From Lysobacter stagni (lineage in GTDB: Bacteria > Pseudomonadota > Gammaproteobacteria > Xanthomonadales > Xanthomonadaceae), in the NCBI RefSeq assembly GCF_030053425.1, contig NZ_JASGBI010000001.1:2984001-3048000 (forward strand): a DNA stretch of 64,000 bases, in the 5' to 3' direction. The notes below the pieces were generated by a model that did no database searches, was not told the origin of the DNA, and worked only from the letters and a program-made list of their open reading frames with translations. Shown piece by piece: positions 60,448 to 64,000 of the stretch. The position numbers and the translations under genes are program-made. How positions within the stretch are numbered: the stretch's first letter is position 1; each line of letters begins with the position of its first letter.

Positions 60448-60954
60448 ATGCGTCAGCTCGTGCTCGCTGTGGCCCTGCTGTCCCTGCTGTCCGGTGTGCC
60501 CGCACTCGCCGCCACGAACTCCGCCAAGGCGGATGAAACAGTGCGTTCCGCCGATCCGGCGATTGCCCGCCAGCTCGACGGCCTGGGCTACAAGTACGAA
60601 GTGGATGAAGACGGCGATTACAAGCTGACCTTCGACATGGAGGACAACGGCCGCAGCCAGCTGGCCTATGTGATCTCGTCCGTGGAGAAGTTCGGCGAAC
60701 TGCGCGTCCGCGAGATCTGGGCGCCCGCCTATCGGGCCGAAGACAGCGAGTTTCCCGCCGACGTCGCCAACCGCCTGCTGGCCGACAGCCACTCCAGCAA
60801 GCTGGGCGGCTGGGTCAAGCAGGGCAACATGGCGGTGTTCGTGGTGAAGGTGCCGGCCGACGCGCCCGCGTCGCAGCTGGAGGACGCCATCGACTTCGTC
60901 CTGCGCTCGGCCGACTCGATGGAGAAGGAGCTCACCGGCGAGGACGAGTTCTGA
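60448..60954 (+). CDS. Secreted YbjN-like protein, hypothetical
   Basis: A 168-residue protein with a signal peptide (to about residue 22, ALA-A), a compact domain ([72 protein letters not shown]) of the type III secretion chaperone/YbjN fold, and an acidic end. Stop overlaps the NUDIX start (TGATG), so it belongs to the nudJ-mnmA-hflD operon. Function unknown. Confidence 0.8.
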   Translation: MRQLVLAVALLSLLSGVPALAATNSAKADETVRSADPAIARQLDGLGYKYEVDEDGDYKLTFDMEDNGRSQLAYVISSVEKFGELRVREIWAPAYRAEDSEFPADVANRLLADSHSSKLGGWVKQGNMAVFVVKVPADAPASQLEDAIDFVLRSADSMEKELTGEDEF

Positions 60955-61430
60955 TGAGTTACCGCGAAGGCCGGTTCTGGCAGCCCGACGTCACCGTCGC
61001 CACGGTGGTGACCGACGGCGGCCGGCTGCTGATGGTTGAGGAAACCGTCGGCGGCCGGCTCGTCCTCAACCAGCCCGCGGGCCATCTTGAACCCGACGAA
61101 ACGCTGATCGAGGCGGCGCTTCGCGAAACGCGTGAGGAAACCGGCTGGGACGTCCGCCTCACCGCATTCGTCGGCGCCTACCAGTGGAAGGCGCCGGACA
61201 GTCCCGAGGGCACCGGACGTCACTACCTGCGCTTCGCCTTCGCCGCCGAGCCGGTTGCGCACGATGCCATGCGTCCGCTGGACGAAGGCATCGTCCGCGC
61301 GCTCTGGATGACCCCCAGCGAGCTGCAGGCCGCGCACGCGCGTCACCGCAGCCCGCTGGTGTGGAGGGCAGCTGCCGACTACCTCGCCGGCAGCCGCCAT
61401 CCGCTCGAGCTGACCCGGCACCTGGCATGA
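60954..61430 (+). CDS. nudJ: NUDIX hydrolase, NudJ-type phosphatase
   Basis: A 158-residue NUDIX protein: [29 protein letters not shown] has the Gx5Ex7REUXEE box. It matches NudJ, which releases phosphate from thiamine-PP and other nucleotide di- and triphosphates. It overlaps mnmA (ATGA) and its own upstream neighbour. The nudJ-mnmA-hflD order is conserved in gammaproteobacteria. Confidence 0.92.
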   Translation: MSYREGRFWQPDVTVATVVTDGGRLLMVEETVGGRLVLNQPAGHLEPDETLIEAALRETREETGWDVRLTAFVGAYQWKAPDSPEGTGRHYLRFAFAAEPVAHDAMRPLDEGIVRALWMTPSELQAAHARHRSPLVWRAAADYLAGSRHPLELTRHLA

Positions 61431-62548
61431 GCACGGCACCGCGCACCGTCATCGGCATGTCCGGAGGGGTCGATTCCTCCGTGGCGGCACTGCGCCTGCG
61501 CGATACCGGCGAACCTCTCGCCGGCTTGTTCATGCAGAACTGGGCCGACGACGGCAGCGGGGACTGCCGTGCCGAAGACGACCGCCGCGACGCGGTCGCC
61601 GTCAGCGGCCGGCTCGGCATCCCGATCCACTTCCGCGATTTCTCCCGCGAGTACTGGGCAGGCGTGTTCGAGCACTTCCTCGCCGAGTACGCCGCCGGCC
61701 GCACGCCCAACCCGGACGTGCTGTGCAACCGCGAGATCAAGTTCAAGTATTTCCTCGACGCCGCCCGCGAGCTCGGCGCGCAGTACATCGCCACCGGCCA
61801 TTACGCCCGCGTGGAAGCCCGCGACGGTCGTCACCTGCTGCTGCGCGCGGTGGACCGTAGCAAGGACCAGAGCTACTTCCTGCACCAGCTGGGCCAGGCG
61901 CAACTGGCAGCGACGAAGTTCCCGCTGGGCGAGCTGCTCAAGCGCGACGTCCGGCAGATGGCGCTGGACGCCGGCCTGCCCACCGCGGCGAAGAAGGACT
62001 CCACCGGCATCTGCTTCATCGGCGAGCGCGACTTCCGCGAGTTCCTCGGACGTTACCTGCCCGCGCGCGCCGGCGAGATGCGCACGCCCGATGGCCGCGT
62101 GATCGGTGAACACGCCGGCGTGTTCTATTTCACGCTCGGGCAACGCGAAGGCCTCAACATCGGCGGCGTGCGCGGATTCGAGGCCGCCCCGTGGTACGTG
62201 GTCGGCAAGGACGTAGCCAACAACATCCTGTACGTGGACCAGGGCAGCGACAGTCCATGGCTTCGTTCGCAGGCGCTGCGCTCGGAGCGCGCGCACTGGA
62301 TCGCCGGTGCGCCGCCCGCCGCCCGTTTCGCGTGCAGCGCGCAGACGCGCTACCGGCAGGCCGACGAGACCTGTGAGGTGGTCGTGCGCGAGGACGGCAC
62401 GCTCGACGTGCATTTCGCCCAACCGCAACGCGCGGTGACGCCGGGGCAGTCCCTGGTCCTCTACGACGGCGAGGTCTGCCTGGGCGGCGCGGTCATCGCC
62501 GCCACCGACGCGCCCCTGGAAGAACGCCTGAAGGCAAGAGCTGCATGA
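61427..62548 (+). CDS. mnmA: tRNA-specific 2-thiouridylase MnmA
   Basis: A 373-residue PP-loop enzyme: SGGVDSS (12-18), catalytic Cys in [16 protein letters not shown], second Cys in [16 protein letters not shown], and SYFLHQL. It makes s2U34 on tRNA Lys, Glu and Gln, taking sulfur from the IscS-Tus relay. Full length; coupled with hflD by ATGA. Confidence 0.98.
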   Translation: MSTAPRTVIGMSGGVDSSVAALRLRDTGEPLAGLFMQNWADDGSGDCRAEDDRRDAVAVSGRLGIPIHFRDFSREYWAGVFEHFLAEYAAGRTPNPDVLCNREIKFKYFLDAARELGAQYIATGHYARVEARDGRHLLLRAVDRSKDQSYFLHQLGQAQLAATKFPLGELLKRDVRQMALDAGLPTAAKKDSTGICFIGERDFREFLGRYLPARAGEMRTPDGRVIGEHAGVFYFTLGQREGLNIGGVRGFEAAPWYVVGKDVANNILYVDQGSDSPWLRSQALRSERAHWIAGAPPAARFACSAQTRYRQADETCEVVVREDGTLDVHFAQPQRAVTPGQSLVLYDGEVCLGGAVIAATDAPLEERLKARAA

Positions 62549-63162
62549 GTCAGAACACCTCGATGTCCACGCGCGTCCTCGCCCTCGCCGGCCTCGTGCA
62601 GGCCCTGGCACAGGTGCGACGCGTCGCCGACACCGGCCAGGCCAACGCGGCCATCCTCAACACGGCGATGGACTCGGTGTTCCGCATCGATTCGCCCTCG
62701 CCCAGCGCGGTCTACGGCGGCGTGGAAGCGCTGCGGCCGGGGCTGACGCTGCTGCGCGACTACTTCGGCACGACGCAGCGCGACGAACAACTGCCCCGTC
62801 TGGTGCTGGCCGTGATGCAGCTGGAGCGCCGCTTCGTGCGCGATTCGGCGATGGCGCAACGCGTGCAGGCCGGCATCCGCTCGCAGTCGGACAACGCCGA
62901 GCGTCACGGCAGCAGCCATCCGGACGTGATGTCGGCCCTCGGGTCGTTGTATGCGGAAACCCTGAGCCATCTTCGCCCGCGCGTGCTGGTGCAGGGCAAC
63001 CCGCACTACCTGGGCCAGGCCACGGTGGTGGCGGAAGTCCGCGCCATCCTGCTGGCGGCGGTGCGCTCGGCGGTGCTGTGGCGCCAGTGCGGCGGCAGCC
63101 TGTGGGATTTCCTGCTGCGCCGCCGCGCCCTGCTGGAGGCGGTCAAGGACCACCTGGGGTAA
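62545..63162 (+). CDS. hflD: HflD, membrane-associated lysogenization regulator homologue
   Basis: A 205-residue all-helical protein: [74 protein letters not shown]. It follows mnmA, as in E. coli, where it precedes purB. Here the next plus-strand gene is outside the window. Function poorly understood. Confidence 0.95.
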   Translation: MSQNTSMSTRVLALAGLVQALAQVRRVADTGQANAAILNTAMDSVFRIDSPSPSAVYGGVEALRPGLTLLRDYFGTTQRDEQLPRLVLAVMQLERRFVRDSAMAQRVQAGIRSQSDNAERHGSSHPDVMSALGSLYAETLSHLRPRVLVQGNPHYLGQATVVAEVRAILLAAVRSAVLWRQCGGSLWDFLLRRRALLEAVKDHLG

Positions 63163-63192
63163 TCGCAGGCCGGGCCCTCGCCCGGCGCGTCG

Positions 63193-63321
63193 TCAGGCCA
63201 GCGGTGTGTGCATGCCGCCCAACCCGCACGCCCAGCACACGGCAGCGATCAACGCCAAGGCCGCCGTCCAGCGCAACGCCTGCTCCACCCGGTCGGACCG
63301 GGCCGGCTTGTCCATTTTCAT
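63193..63321 (-). CDS. Small 42-residue single-helix membrane protein
   Basis: ATG 63321 with AGGGGG 5 bases upstream; 42 residues, start MKMDKPARSDRVEQALRW, then one hydrophobic stretch (TAALALIAAVCWACGLGG) and a short end. One membrane-spanning helix with a charged N-terminal side. The good ribosome site and helix support a true gene, but no family is known to me. Confidence 0.55.
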   Translation of the reverse strand: MKMDKPARSDRVEQALRWTAALALIAAVCWACGLGGMHTPLA

Positions 63322-63602
63322 GTTGTCCCCCTGCGTGCCGCACATGAAATAACGGCACCACACGCAAGTCCTTGACTGTTGTCACGCACTGCATCGGCGT
63401 GGGCGGCCAGCGATGGACGGCGATGTGAAGTTGCGACGGGTGGCACAAGGACGTCATGCGCGATGACGTCATCGGCACCGCTGTATCGAAGCCGCCATGC
63501 CCACGGAAGCGGAATCCACGCCTCCGACGCATCACCTCTTCCGGAAGTGCACCCTTATCTGCGAGTTGGATTCCCGCCTTCGCGGGATGACAGCCCAAAA
63601 AA
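63322..63602. other. Intergenic region with a dispersed palindrome and a CRE-like palindrome
   Basis: No gene is supported here. It contains a 14-bp perfect palindrome CGATGACGTCATCG (63461-63474) and the hairpin TCCCGC-CTTC-GCGGGA (63572-63587). The latter, in the context GGATTCCCGCC, is a familiar intergenic repeat of Lysobacter and Xanthomonas genomes. It lies between the small membrane-protein gene and acnB's terminator. Confidence 0.55.
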
Positions 63603-63626
63603 GAACCCCGGCCAAGGCCGGGGTTC
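63603..63626 (-). terminator. Intrinsic terminator of acnB
   Basis: GAACCCCGGCC (63603-63613) and GGCCGGGGTTC (63616-63626) form an 11-bp stem with a 2-base loop, followed on the minus strand by a run of six Ts (TTCTTTTTTGGG). It is 27 bases past the acnB stop. Confidence 0.92.
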
Positions 63627-63652
63627 GTTGGTTAACGCGCCAACCGCATGGA

Positions 63653-64000
63653 TCAGGCGCTGACCGTCTCCGCCACCTGGCGGTAGTCCTCGATCTGGTC
63701 GAAGTTCATGTAGCGGTAGATCTCGGCGCCGTTGCTGTTGATCACACCGACGTCCGCCATGTACTCCTCGCGGGTCGGGATGCGACCCAGGCGCGAGCAG
63801 ATGGCGGCCAGCTCGGCCGAACCCAGGTACACGTTGGTGTTGCGACCCAGTCGGTTCGGGAAGTTGCGCGTGCTGGTGGAGAACACCGTCGCGCCTTCGC
63901 GCGCCTGCGCCTGGTTGCCCATGCACAGCGAGCAGCCCGGCATTTCCATGCGCGCGCCGGCAGTGCCGAAGGTGCCGTAGTGGCCTTCCTTGGTCAGCTC
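63653..64000 (-). CDS. acnB: Aconitate hydratase B, C-terminal part (gene runs off the window)
   Basis: The last 115 residues are in the window: [33 protein letters not shown], then [41 protein letters not shown]. The two cysteines of [11 protein letters not shown] are two of the three ligands of the 4Fe-4S cluster. This is aconitase B of the TCA cycle. The 5' end lies beyond position 64000. A strong terminator follows the stop. Confidence 0.95.
   Translation of the reverse strand, partial: ELTKEGHYGTFGTAGARMEMPGCSLCMGNQAQAREGATVFSTSTRNFPNRLGRNTNVYLGSAELAAICSRLGRIPTREEYMADVGVINSNGAEIYRYMNFDQIEDYRQVAETVSA

Overview
The window is high-GC chromosomal DNA from a gammaproteobacterium of the Xanthomonadaceae, most like Lysobacter or a close relative. 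This rests on the very GC-rich third codon positions, the protein sequences, and core blocks typical of the family (ftsK-lolA-rarA next to trxB; nudJ-mnmA-hflD; aat-infA-clpA-clpS; acnB at the right edge). No tRNA, rRNA, CRISPR array, transposase or integrase is visible. About 80 features are listed.

Left third (1-23,200), accessory metabolism and stress genes. The window opens inside a contractile-tail baseplate gene. It is followed by an ArsR-type repressor with an SRPBCC partner and twin palindromic operators, a lipoprotein FKBP isomerase, a luciferase-like monooxygenase, a ChrA-type transporter with an abnormal start codon, a serine hydrolase, a BaiN-like flavoprotein and TrhO. A SoxR regulator then faces an oxidoreductase-MFS operon across a nearly perfect SoxR box. 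Next comes an AraC regulator facing an aldo/keto reductase-SDR-alcohol dehydrogenase series that looks like a reactive-aldehyde response. An HD protein, an arylamine N-acetyltransferase, an FMN reductase and YjdM follow.

Middle (22,850-40,000). One minus-strand operon joins two membrane proteins, a sulfatase with a formylglycine motif, a HAD hydrolase, its formylglycine-generating enzyme and a DUF1622 membrane protein. Beyond it lie AlkD- and VOC-type genes, a BlaI/BlaR1-like repressor-protease pair whose sensor is a methionine-rich repeat tail, a GMC oxidoreductase, a transglutaminase-TPR protein and a secreted paralogue of the operon's HAD protein.

The most interesting locus is 40,056-44,720. 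In transcription order, after a candidate sigma-54 promoter, it encodes a secreted glycine-rich protein, a small secreted protein with an LRGG motif, a C39 peptidase, a second small LRGG protein, and an outer-membrane barrel with an N-terminal coiled coil. The last three match the fapD-fapE-fapF order of the Pseudomonas functional-amyloid system, but the presumed fibre subunit is unlike FapC. The secreted proteins share a C-terminal signature. I read it as a divergent Fap-like secretion and assembly system.

Right third (45,073-64,000), mostly housekeeping. rarA, lolA, ftsK and ald are on the minus strand; ald has two terminator-like hairpins in its leader. trxB, a phosphoesterase, an acyltransferase, aat and infA are on the plus strand, then a secreted class V aminotransferase, clpA/clpS, nudJ-mnmA-hflD and the 3' end of acnB. 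Aat, ClpS and ClpA together form the bacterial N-degron pathway.
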